From Hetaerina americana (lineage: Eukaryota > Arthropoda > Insecta > Odonata > Calopterygidae), in contig JAKTNV010000005.1 in the NCBI GenBank assembly GCA_022747635.1, positions 87,579,969 to 87,643,968 of the forward strand: 64,000 nucleotides of DNA, given 5' to 3'. The notes below the pieces were generated by a model, which saw nothing but the letters and a program-made list of their open reading frames with translations, had not been told where the DNA came from and did not search any database. The position numbers and the translations under genes are program-made. Below are positions 62,901-64,000 of this stretch, piece by piece (position 1 is the first letter of the stretch; each line of letters opens with the position of its first letter).

Positions 62901-64000
62901 ACCCAAATTGCCATTCCCTCCCTTCAACAATGCATTTTCCCTTCTGTAAGACTTAATAAGCCCTCCCTAATGCAAGCAAAGCCTTCAGAGTGAACTGTAA
63001 TTGGTGGAGGTGTCAGTCCATTCTGCCCTTTTCACACTTGCAATAAAGGAAGGCACATTCCTAAGGGTGCTTTGAAGATGCTGATGTCTTCAGTTTAATT
63101 CTTTTATTTCTGTGGTAGGCATCAAACAGTGCTGGCAACCTCGGAATGCTGATTCCTGTGATTGCTGTCCTGGTTCGTCGCCTGCCGCAAATAAGACAGC
63201 CGCGTCCTCGTCTCCACAAGAGGTTCCTGGACTTTTGGCTCTACTGCGTTGTGATGGGCTTCACAGCCTCGGACGTTGGCCTCTGGCCTCGTGAATGGTA
63301 CCTCGGTGTGCAAGAGATAGCTGTCAAATCACCCTTCCTCACCTCTCAGACTTCTTCCCTGTCGGAGATGCGTGAACTGCAGTACACTTCAGCTGTTCGG
63401 AACGACAGTGTGTCTTTGGTGAGAAAAATCCCGCCAACTCCTTTGCCATACCTTACAGCAAACATGTCTAATTAACAACTGGTCCTTTTAAATGTATTTC
63501 TCACATGGAATTGATTCCTTAATATTTTGTTTTCTCTCTTGCAGAATGAAATTCAAGATTTAAAGAATCAGATCCTAAACTTGTTGGAACCTGTGAACGA
63601 AATTGCAGCATACATAAATAAACTGTCATTTGCACAATGTACCTATGTATTATCTGTTTATTCGCTGGAAACACTAAGGTTTGTATTTCAGTAACAATTA
63701 TATATCAGTATGATTTCATTAGGTTATTATTGAGTAGTTTTATATGACATAATGTAGTTGTAATCTTTTTAAAGAACCTGTTGTTTTTGTGGTGCTCTTG
63801 TAAAAGTATGAGCTGCAGTAACTTGTCTCTGAGAACACAATTGAATAGTCTAGTGTTGCTTAATACATGCCTTCTAAGTTTATAATTCTATTTTTTTACA
63901 AATATGACTCCAATATATCTCTAATATGTCCATTGAAAATGCTATTAATATTTTCTTGACGTCGTGCATTTGAACAGGGTAGAGAATTCAAGTGAGCCTT
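20897..64000 (+). CDS. PI4KA: phosphatidylinositol 4-kinase III alpha, 5' part (16 exons, continues past window)
   Basis: This is the large lipid kinase that makes PI4P at the plasma membrane from phosphatidylinositol, working with TTC7, FAM126 and EFR3. The exons are 20897-20986, 21059-21272, 21402-21581, 25320-25494, 26916-27005, 36067-36232, 38154-38331, 43086-43295, 53666-53766, 54628-54778, 57386-57587, 60317-60503, 60941-61198, 63119-63418, 63545-63678 and 63978 onward. All introns are GT-AG and every junction phase agrees, giving about 886 residues without a stop. The vertebrate protein is about 2100 residues, so the second half, with the PIK accessory and kinase domains, lies outside. 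What is present is the N-terminal helical solenoid. Conserved stretches include [53 protein letters not shown] and [14 protein letters not shown]. An in-frame ATG 18 bp upstream (20879) follows an in-frame TAG and could be the start instead. Confidence 0.96.
21059..21272 (+). CDS. PI4KA: PI4KA exon 2
   Basis: Residues 31-102. It holds the highly conserved [20 protein letters not shown] and LLRLLRGL stretches. The donor is GAAA|gtaagt and the exon ends in phase 1. Confidence 0.93.
21402..21581 (+). CDS. PI4KA: PI4KA exon 3
   Basis: Residues 102-162, with [20 protein letters not shown], the counterpart of LPVAESFSFCLVTLLSDVA in vertebrates. It ends AAGT|gtaagt in phase 1. Confidence 0.93.
21582..23261. 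other. PI4KA intron 3, left part
   Basis: Apart from the palindromic Penelope-type remnant at 22533-22600 and a short CT microsatellite near 23140, nothing was recognised. The frames at 22712 and 22774 overlap on opposite strands and have no family signal. Confidence 0.4.
22533..22600. repeat. palindromic remnant related to the Penelope-like terminal repeat
   Basis: GGCGTAACTTTATGGAA matches the terminal phrase GGCATAACTTTATGGAA of the 36915 element. It is followed by a perfect 13-bp inverted repeat AGTTCCACACGAA-A-TTCGTGTGGAACT at 22569-22595. Confidence 0.6.
23262..23572 (+). repeat. tRNA-derived SINE, family A, full-length sense copy
   Basis: The A box region GGATGGTGTAGTGGCTAACG lies at the start and the B box GGTTCAAATCTTGG is near 23312. 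The body has GAGTGAGTATGCCACCCGTT and GGGTTTCTCTCCACCCTTCC. It ends with ACT-type triplets (ACTACTGCTACT). It lies in intron 3 in the same orientation as PI4KA. Confidence 0.88.
24440..25090 (+). mobile_element. decayed RTE-type retrotransposon, reverse transcriptase and 3' end
   Basis: Broken frames contain the F-KAFD-type motif ([18 protein letters not shown] with shifts), the YMSDCSA region, and [13 protein letters not shown] where the FADD catalytic motif should be. There is then an internal deletion and the family 3' end CCATCTAAAACCTACCTTAA. A GATGATAATAATAATT tail at 25068-25085 is typical of RTE 3' ends. It is in the sense orientation in intron 3, unlike the other LINE ORFs in this gene. 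Confidence 0.8.
25320..25494 (+). CDS. PI4KA: PI4KA exon 4
   Basis: Residues 162-220, with [19 protein letters not shown] followed by LLCRLFP and a proline-rich stretch ([13 protein letters not shown]). The acceptor is tttttttgcag and the donor CAG|gtgctc. The proline-rich insert lies where the family is variable. Confidence 0.92.
25495..26915. other. PI4KA intron 4
   Basis: 1.4 kb of AT-rich sequence. I see no repeat or exon that I can support. Confidence 0.5.
26916..27005 (+). CDS. PI4KA: PI4KA exon 5
   Basis: Residues 220-250, [18 protein letters not shown] then a Ser-rich stretch. The acceptor is atttttcag and the donor TT|gtaagt. It is poorly conserved, but the phases on both sides fit exactly (2 in, 2 out). 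Confidence 0.85.
27076..29600 (-). mobile_element. 5'-truncated CR1/jockey-like non-LTR retrotransposon
   Basis: A minus-strand element in PI4KA intron 5, with its 3' end at low coordinates marked by an (AAT)n microsatellite tail (27076-27101). The upstream part that should encode an endonuclease is missing: a stop lies a few codons before the ORF start at 29587. The long reading frame is described separately. The clade cannot be settled without a tree. Confidence 0.85.
27362..29587 (-). CDS. reverse transcriptase ORF of non-LTR retrotransposon (741 codons, uninterrupted)
   Basis: This copies element RNA into DNA at a nicked target. The N-terminal 230 residues are the linker that normally joins endonuclease to RT ([19 protein letters not shown]). 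The RT domain follows: [71 protein letters not shown], and the catalytic YADD at about residue 465. The thumb and C-terminal region ends ...YLNNIPDQ. No stop interrupts 741 codons, so this insertion is fairly young, although it has lost its endonuclease and probably cannot move alone. The frame start is only the first usable codon after a stop, so the true protein began further upstream before truncation. It is antisense to the host gene. Confidence 0.9.
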   Translation of the reverse strand: MVKCMVKISIDTNQPMDSPNDKTYPRRSLTHGNMQHFLLLLQSQNWDNVYDLKSVDEGFNYFYSIFKHNFEMCFPVTHHKIFHRTKCKPWLTDEIRYYSTILKKLAISSKSSNNHEQRLLYKEFQKYYRKLISTTKRTYNDNKLLNSNNKSKTAWEIINDCRGKKNPQLTLPKLCNPENNTAISYSSLANKFNKYYVSAPCLTTSPANVLLANAPSSMFAKPCSETNLKTIVSSLRNKSSTGPDEIPGKVVHHCFEAIKAPLLFLINESLIQGIFPSQLKESKVVPIYKNHGCVNDLNNYRPIAVQNTFAKIFEKAMYMQIASYLEKNFLLSNSQHGFRSERSTTTAICQAIDSILNSLDAKRKTLGMFFDLSKAFDNVNHNRLLIKLNRIGIRGSPLNWLKSFIHNRTQKVVLSVDGSKYSSEAYQVNKGVPQGSTLGPLLFLIYINDLPNCLPNNDGIIPVLYADDTNIIISTQTYPSLVEKAKSVTLAINKWCTDNLLDLNVNKSKIVNFTHNKNISDDLLVKINDLSIERVTECKFLGISLCANISWDTHVKALQHKLSSTCYLLRHLYETTSKTVLLNLYYGEIYSNITYSIILWGSAAISQTIFKMQKKAIRIIARKPYNAPSRPIFHELNLLPLPCIYIMFLILYIKNNIGNYSLNSAYHHHYTRGRNNFHYGNIRTKALKLGPNEMGIRLFNKLPKSIKDTQGTAVFRHKLKRYLQRNMFYSVDEYLNNIPDQ
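31089..31841 (-). mobile_element. 753-bp mariner deletion derivative, copy 1
   Basis: The perfect-looking inverted ends of about 33 bp begin CGAGGGTCATCCGGAAAGTA and are flanked by TA (31087-31088 and 31842-31843). It sits inside the 29720-32540 retrotransposon, which continues on both sides. Inside is the N-terminal part of a mariner transposase joined to its last 40 or so residues, with the whole catalytic middle deleted. It is almost identical to copies 2 and 3, with only a few base differences. Confidence 0.93.
31282..31689 (-). CDS. truncated mariner transposase, DNA-binding part only (copy 1)
   Basis: 135 codons holding the paired helix-turn-helix region of a mariner transposase: [13 protein letters not shown], then [24 protein letters not shown], and [14 protein letters not shown]. 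It stops at [10 protein letters not shown] where an internal deletion shifts the frame. The normal C-terminus ([19 protein letters not shown]) survives in another frame down to 31188. No catalytic aspartates remain. A stable product could bind the element ends without cutting them. Confidence 0.85.
   Translation of the reverse strand: MFTMFKKIENAASCEVRAVIKFLNARNVRPCDIHRQLKEVYGDNVMDESSVRRWCRNFNMGRGNTHDDERSERPSVITDQLVSSVDEFVRNDRRVTIDDICEHFPNVSRTIVHEIVKHHLHYAKICARWVPRVSQ
32541..33482. other. intron 5 DNA, no feature seen
   Basis: AT-rich. I could not place the boundary with the retrotransposon to the left exactly. Nothing else was recognised. Confidence 0.35.
33483..33614. repeat. minisatellite, three 44-bp units
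   Basis: Three consecutive 44-bp units start at 33483, 33527 and 33571. Each begins CGG.(A/T)TCT.TACA and ends CTGGG.G.G. Units 1 and 2 differ at few positions and unit 3 is more diverged. Confidence 0.85.
33615..34914. other. intron 5 DNA
   Basis: A short hairpin (ATCACAGTGGG ... CCCACTGTGAT) lies near 34441-34474. Otherwise it is AT-rich with no recognised feature. Confidence 0.4.
34915..35667 (-). mobile_element. 753-bp mariner deletion derivative, copy 2
   Basis: It has the same length, inverted ends and internal deletion as copy 1, flanked by TA at 34913-34914 and 35668-35669. A single change (AAC to AAA on the plus strand near 35434) turns one Val of the ORF into Phe. Confidence 0.93.
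35108..35515 (-). CDS. truncated mariner transposase, DNA-binding part only (copy 2)
   Basis: It is the same 135-codon helix-turn-helix ORF as copy 1 apart from one residue (NARNF instead of NARNV). The frame is intact and the catalytic region is deleted. Confidence 0.85.
   Translation of the reverse strand: MFTMFKKIENAASCEVRAVIKFLNARNFRPCDIHRQLKEVYGDNVMDESSVRRWCRNFNMGRGNTHDDERSERPSVITDQLVSSVDEFVRNDRRVTIDDICEHFPNVSRTIVHEIVKHHLHYAKICARWVPRVSQ
36067..36232 (+). CDS. PI4KA: PI4KA exon 6
   Basis: Residues 250-305, with [20 protein letters not shown]. It is the counterpart of the vertebrate EYYFSTISSSFSVSP region. Phase 2 in and 0 out; the donor is CAG|gtatgt. Confidence 0.9.
36451..36496. repeat. 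perfect 21-bp hairpin with GAAA loop
   Basis: GGGTGAATGTAGTTCTTCCAG and its exact complement are separated by GAAA, and the pairing can extend by two or three bases on the outside. It lies in PI4KA intron 6. Confidence 0.9.
36915..37572. mobile_element. fold-back Penelope-like element: two inverted 3' ends
   Basis: Two copies of the same end face each other. The outer arms are 36971-37042 and 37494-37563. The inner arms are 37264-37337 and 37418-37491. In each arm the inner part encodes a C-terminal phrase: [20 protein letters not shown] on the minus strand, and [13 protein letters not shown] then [16 protein letters not shown] on the plus strand from 37373. This matches the end of the GIY-YIG endonuclease of Penelope-like proteins. 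The outer parts are terminal-repeat sequence with a hammerhead core. About 220 bp present in the left arm (37043-37263) are missing from the right. Inverted terminal repeats are typical of this retroelement class. Confidence 0.75.
37016..37065 (-). ncRNA. hammerhead ribozyme motif in Penelope-like terminal repeat
   Basis: The minus strand reads CAC-CTGATGA, then a stem-loop of 5-bp arms (GACGT...ACGTC), then GAAAC-CTGGGTC-GTG. This fits the hammerhead core: CUGAUGA and GAA core strands, a very short stem III (ACC with GGT), a cleavable GUC with the cut predicted between 37025 and 37024, and stem I closed by CAC with GTG. One extra T sits between CTGATGA and stem II. Penelope-like elements are known to carry short-stem-III hammerheads. 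Activity is inferred only. Confidence 0.65.
37680..37860. repeat. pyrimidine-rich tract
   Basis: About 180 bp of mostly C and T on the plus strand (CTCCCCCCTCCC, CCCTCTCCCTCCCTCCCCCC). It lies in intron 6, about 300 bp before exon 7. Confidence 0.7.
38154..38331 (+). CDS. PI4KA: PI4KA exon 7
   Basis: Residues 306-365, with [20 protein letters not shown] and [15 protein letters not shown], the counterpart of the vertebrate LVKKIVEEAVLKSLD region. Phase 0 in and 1 out; the donor is G|gtatgt. Confidence 0.92.
38332..41597. other. PI4KA intron 7, left part
   Basis: 3.3 kb of AT-rich DNA with a short TG microsatellite near 39080. The frames at 40326-41130 have no family signal. No repeat family was recognised. 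Confidence 0.4.
41598..41838 (-). repeat. tRNA-derived SINE, family B, antisense copy
   Basis: Read on the minus strand, the head has AGTAGTCTCAAGGGTAGAGC (near 41820) and B box GGGTTTGAATC (near 41780), and shares CTACTGACTC with the 4108 copy. The end CTCACCTACCAAC resembles that copy's tail. The body is diverged. Confidence 0.7.
41839..43085. other. PI4KA intron 7, right part
   Basis: The 170-codon frame at 42467-42979 is rich in Phe, Ile, Leu and Cys, as expected for translated AT-rich DNA, and has no family signal. Nothing else was recognised. Confidence 0.4.
43086..43295 (+). CDS. PI4KA: PI4KA exon 8
   Basis: Residues 365-435, [18 protein letters not shown] through [19 protein letters not shown]. 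It is strongly conserved around NAACVDL-VW. Phase 1 in and 1 out; the donor is ACAG|gtaggt. Confidence 0.95.
43296..44471. other. PI4KA intron 8, left end
   Basis: AT-rich, with no recognised feature. Confidence 0.45.
44472..45803 (-). mobile_element. apparently intact mariner element (1332 bp)
   Basis: The inverted ends CTACCTTGATCAAAAATTTC and its near-complement (...TTTTTGATCAAGGTAG) are flanked by TA at 44470-44471 and 45804-45805. The length is typical of full mariner elements. It carries one uninterrupted transposase gene on the minus strand. It lies in PI4KA intron 8, antisense to the gene. Confidence 0.95.
44525..45598 (-). CDS. mariner transposase, uninterrupted, D,D34D
   Basis: 357 residues from the ATG at 45598 (the open frame extends 23 codons further without an ATG). 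It binds the element ends, cuts and reinserts it at TA. The N-terminal helix-turn-helix half has [33 protein letters not shown] and [11 protein letters not shown]. The catalytic half has [12 protein letters not shown] (first Asp about residue 158), [11 protein letters not shown] (second Asp about 253) and [12 protein letters not shown] (third Asp about 288). The spacing of 34 between the last two is the mariner signature. The usual Tyr before SPDLAP is Asn here. All catalytic residues are present, so this may still be active or have been so recently. Confidence 0.95.
   Translation of the reverse strand: MDLNLQQRTCIKFCVKNGFSGARTLEMLEKCFGNDSLKKTVVYQWHERFRSGRESIEDDERSGRPSTSKVGEKIDKVKEMLVNNRKLTIREIAEDLNIAYGSAQDIVVNDLCFRRLAAKLVPKDLNFMQKRDHVDVAKDMICEAESDPTFIKRIITGDETWVYEYDTQSRHQASEWRSPNEPRPKKQRRFQSKKKAMLTVFMDYNGVVHHEFLPEGQTVNKEYYLGVMRRLREAIRRKRPEMWAENSWILHHDNAPSHSAIIIRNFLTKNATNTIQQPPNSPDLAPCDFFLFNRVKKPLRGTRFSSREEVMEKSQEALMDIPKTEYKKCFEDWIKRWHKCVAVDGDYFEGDNIDLDE
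45804..46900. other. PI4KA intron 8 DNA
   Basis: AT-rich. The short frames here look like chance. Confidence 0.4.
46901..46987 (+). CDS. PI4KA: candidate alternative (cassette) exon of PI4KA
   Basis: A tgttttgtag acceptor and a CAGG|gtaaag donor bound 87 bp that stay open in the phase left by exon 8 (1) and end in the phase required by exon 9 (1). Inclusion would add 29 residues with helix-like character ([19 protein letters not shown]) without a frameshift. The GC content is clearly above the surrounding intron. The vertebrate protein has nothing at this point, so it may be lineage-specific, alternatively used, or chance. Confidence 0.35.
47196..47490 (+). repeat. tRNA-derived SINE, family A, sense copy
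   Basis: The head GGGATGCTGCAGTGGCTAACG and B box GGTTTGAACCCC are followed by the family A body (GAGTGAGTATGCCATCCGTC, then GGGTTTCTCTCCACCCTTC), ending in CTCCTACTTAC. It has a shorter head than the 23262 copy. Confidence 0.85.
47491..49121. other. PI4KA intron 8 DNA
   Basis: AT-rich. A TA repeat lies just before the mariner insertion at 49122. No other feature was recognised. Confidence 0.4.
49122..49874 (-). mobile_element. 753-bp mariner deletion derivative, copy 3
   Basis: It has the same ends, length and internal deletion as copies 1 and 2. It is inserted at the end of a TA repeat, with TA at 49120-49121 and 49875-49876. It differs from copy 1 at a few bases, including one that changes an ORF residue from Glu to Gly. 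Confidence 0.93.
49315..49722 (-). CDS. truncated mariner transposase, DNA-binding part only (copy 3)
   Basis: The 135-codon ORF is intact and reads [10 protein letters not shown] where copies 1 and 2 read [10 protein letters not shown]. The Gly form is the usual mariner sequence, so copy 3 keeps the ancestral residue here. Confidence 0.85.
   Translation of the reverse strand: MFTMFKKIENAASCEVRAVIKFLNARNVRPCDIHRQLKEVYGDNVMDESSVRRWCRNFNMGRGNTHDDERSGRPSVITDQLVSSVDEFVRNDRRVTIDDICEHFPNVSRTIVHEIVKHHLHYAKICARWVPRVSQ
50726..52010 (-). mobile_element. decayed full-length mariner element
   Basis: The diverged inverted ends (TTACAAGGGTAATCCCAGAAGTAC on the left; complement of GCACT...GTGGTCCCAGAAG-type on the right) are flanked by TA. 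On the minus strand the transposase is broken into pieces. There is an N-terminal part (51830-51520, with [20 protein letters not shown]), a middle part (51507-51133, with [20 protein letters not shown]) and a C-terminal part (51111-50785, with [12 protein letters not shown] and [12 protein letters not shown]). Stops and at least one frameshift make it inactive. It belongs to a different mariner lineage from the 44472 element. Confidence 0.9.
52095..52320. repeat. Penelope-type terminal repeat forming a 44-bp-arm palindrome
   Basis: Arms at 52153-52196 and 52205-52248 are complementary over 44 bp with one mismatch around an 8-nt GTGTGTGG loop. Their sequence (ATTCCACACACTT, AATTGACTTTGTAATTCC) and the flank (GTTACGCCTGAGACAACAAA) match the outer ends of the 36915-37572 element. 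It is therefore an even more reduced fold-back of the same family. Confidence 0.8.
52321..53665. other. PI4KA intron 8, right end
   Basis: AT-rich. There is a small hairpin (AAAAAGTTAT...ATAACTTTTT) near 53218-53247. No other feature was recognised. Confidence 0.4.
53666..53766 (+). CDS. PI4KA: PI4KA exon 9
   Basis: Residues 435-468, [13 protein letters not shown] then [14 protein letters not shown], matching the vertebrate GAENLCIKLSEKL and IAHLPLLICCL. Phase 1 in and 0 out; the donor is GAG|gtatgc. Confidence 0.94.
53767..54627. other. PI4KA intron 9
   Basis: 861 bp, AT-rich, no recognised feature. Confidence 0.5.
54628..54778 (+). CDS. PI4KA: PI4KA exon 10
   Basis: Residues 469-519, with [15 protein letters not shown] and [13 protein letters not shown]. 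The donor chosen, CTCTCTG|gttggt, is weak but is the one that gives phase 1 and an open join to exon 11. A different donor nearby cannot be excluded, so the last 10 or so residues (LRNLQQLS) are less certain. Confidence 0.85.
54940..55215. mobile_element. Penelope-like element remnant
   Basis: The minus strand at 55027-54987 has CTGATGA ... GAAAC-CCAGGTTA, a degenerate hammerhead core. The plus strand at about 55120-55165 reads [15 protein letters not shown], which resembles the [12 protein letters not shown] end of the GIY-YIG endonuclease in the 36915 element. A CT microsatellite lies between them. Confidence 0.5.
55313..55672 (-). CDS. unidentified open frame, 119 codons
   Basis: The first half has ordinary protein-like composition ([20 protein letters not shown], then [20 protein letters not shown]). 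The last part is low-complexity, from a poly-pyrimidine tract on the other strand ([10 protein letters not shown]). I recognise no family. It lies antisense in PI4KA intron 10 beside a Penelope remnant, so it may be part of an unknown transposon, or chance. Confidence 0.2.
   Translation of the reverse strand: MFNGFCESFFRDRLLWHQIITYFHDKHFGGIPFNQEITVCIRSMQHGIKLPDGSLIPWSGYHILQGFNYNFLLTETVKKTQDPGFTALDSSSGEEMATLFHTNNEESQKGGGNGGEKNG
55673..57385. other. PI4KA intron 10, right part
   Basis: AT-rich, with no recognised feature. Confidence 0.45.
57386..57587 (+). CDS. PI4KA: PI4KA exon 11
   Basis: Residues 519-586, with [20 protein letters not shown] and [18 protein letters not shown], matching the vertebrate LRDIAIDNICRCLKA and LASLSNRLYIS. 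Phase 1 in and 2 out; the donor is AG|gtaatt. Confidence 0.95.
57858..60015 (-). mobile_element. decayed Tc1/mariner-superfamily element, split by a younger mariner
   Basis: The ends CAGGGTG(TTTCAC) on the left and its complement CACCCTG on the right frame the element. The minus-strand pieces are broken but readable. They are an N-terminal helix-turn-helix phrase [18 protein letters not shown] (near 59800), then [17 protein letters not shown] (58830-58700), and the C-terminal [17 protein letters not shown] DDE end (near 58180). The middle is interrupted by the 58831-59754 insertion. It lies in PI4KA intron 11. Confidence 0.75.
58831..59754 (-). mobile_element. mariner element with internal deletion, nested
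   Basis: The ends TATGAGGCA...AAAGTAAGGGC and GCCCTTACTTATGCCTCGTA form an imperfect inverted repeat, with a 7-bp insertion in the left one. The N-terminal transposase frame is open (59639-59202: [33 protein letters not shown]-type RSGRPSI stretch). The catalytic middle is deleted. The C-terminal part ([20 protein letters not shown] near 59150) has stop codons. It interrupts the 57858-60015 element, so it is the younger of the two. Confidence 0.85.
60317..60503 (+). CDS. PI4KA: PI4KA exon 12
   Basis: Residues 586-648, with [16 protein letters not shown] and [14 protein letters not shown], matching the vertebrate ALGHIAVALRDTPK and DVLIIDQLGCLVI. Phase 2 in and 0 out. Confidence 0.95.
60941..61198 (+). 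CDS. PI4KA: PI4KA exon 13
   Basis: Residues 649-734, with [20 protein letters not shown] and [20 protein letters not shown], nearly identical to the vertebrate protein here. Phase 0 in and 0 out; the donor is AAA|gtaagt. Confidence 0.96.
61330..61760 (-). mobile_element. mariner transposase remnant, C-terminal half
   Basis: The minus strand reads [20 protein letters not shown], a clear but mutated form of the mariner [15 protein letters not shown] motif, with SSLKRRPP after it. Upstream pieces have stops. No ends were identified. It lies in intron 13 and is antisense to PI4KA. Confidence 0.65.
61761..63118. other. PI4KA intron 13, right part
   Basis: AT-rich, with no recognised feature. The frame at 62555-62800 has no family signal. 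Confidence 0.4.
63119..63418 (+). CDS. PI4KA: PI4KA exon 14
   Basis: Residues 735-834, with [34 protein letters not shown] and [19 protein letters not shown], matching the vertebrate protein closely. Phase 0 in and 0 out; the donor is TTG|gtgaga. Confidence 0.96.
63545..63678 (+). CDS. PI4KA: PI4KA exon 15
   Basis: Residues 835-879, [20 protein letters not shown] then [19 protein letters not shown]. Phase 0 in and 2 out; the donor is AG|gtttgt. Confidence 0.94.
63978..64000 (+). CDS. PI4KA: PI4KA exon 16 (start only)
   Basis: The tttgaacag acceptor is followed by seven codons (RVENSSEP with the split codon) in the required phase, and the window then ends. The vertebrate protein continues VLRSTDPDRF at this point. 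Confidence 0.8.

Overview
This is nuclear DNA from an animal, most likely an insect or close relative. The evidence is spliced genes with GT-AG introns, AT-rich introns of several kilobases, many mariner-family transposons, tRNA-derived SINEs, RTE-type and CR1/jockey-like retrotransposons, and protein sequences that read as arthropod versions of conserved housekeeping genes. The species cannot be named from the sequence alone.

Layout. From 1 to about 12.8 kb there is no identified gene. This stretch holds SINEs, decayed RTE retrotransposon pieces, a Penelope-type fragment and two possible 3'-terminal coding exons of unknown plus-strand genes (2228-2540 and 12741-12788). From 13.47 to 15.9 kb there is a compact housekeeping pair read away from each other: UQCR10 on the minus strand (complex III small subunit, two exons) and PSMD6/Rpn7 on the plus strand (26S proteasome lid, 389 aa, one coding exon behind a probable 5'UTR intron). 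From 16 to 20.9 kb there is more decayed transposon DNA. From 20,897 to the right edge lies the 5' part of PI4KA (phosphatidylinositol 4-kinase III alpha) on the plus strand. I could build sixteen exons whose splice phases all agree, giving about 886 residues. The kinase domain lies beyond the window.

The PI4KA introns have collected many transposons: a 741-codon reverse transcriptase ORF, a second decayed reverse transcriptase element, three almost identical 753-bp mariner deletion derivatives, one mariner with an uninterrupted transposase gene and matching ends, several decayed mariners, one nest (mariner inside another Tc1/mariner-type element), SINEs, and a fold-back Penelope-like element. 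Every intronic LINE or transposase reading frame of the CR1/jockey and mariner types is antisense to PI4KA.

The most interesting points are these. Penelope-like fragments carry hammerhead-ribozyme core motifs (37,010-37,065, with weaker copies at 11.4 and 55.0 kb), next to a reading frame resembling the end of the Penelope GIY-YIG endonuclease. The 753-bp mariner derivative has spread at least three times while keeping an open 135-codon DNA-binding-domain ORF. There is a phase-neutral 87-bp candidate cassette exon inside PI4KA intron 8. There are also several long, nearly perfect DNA palindromes. No wholly new multi-gene system was found.
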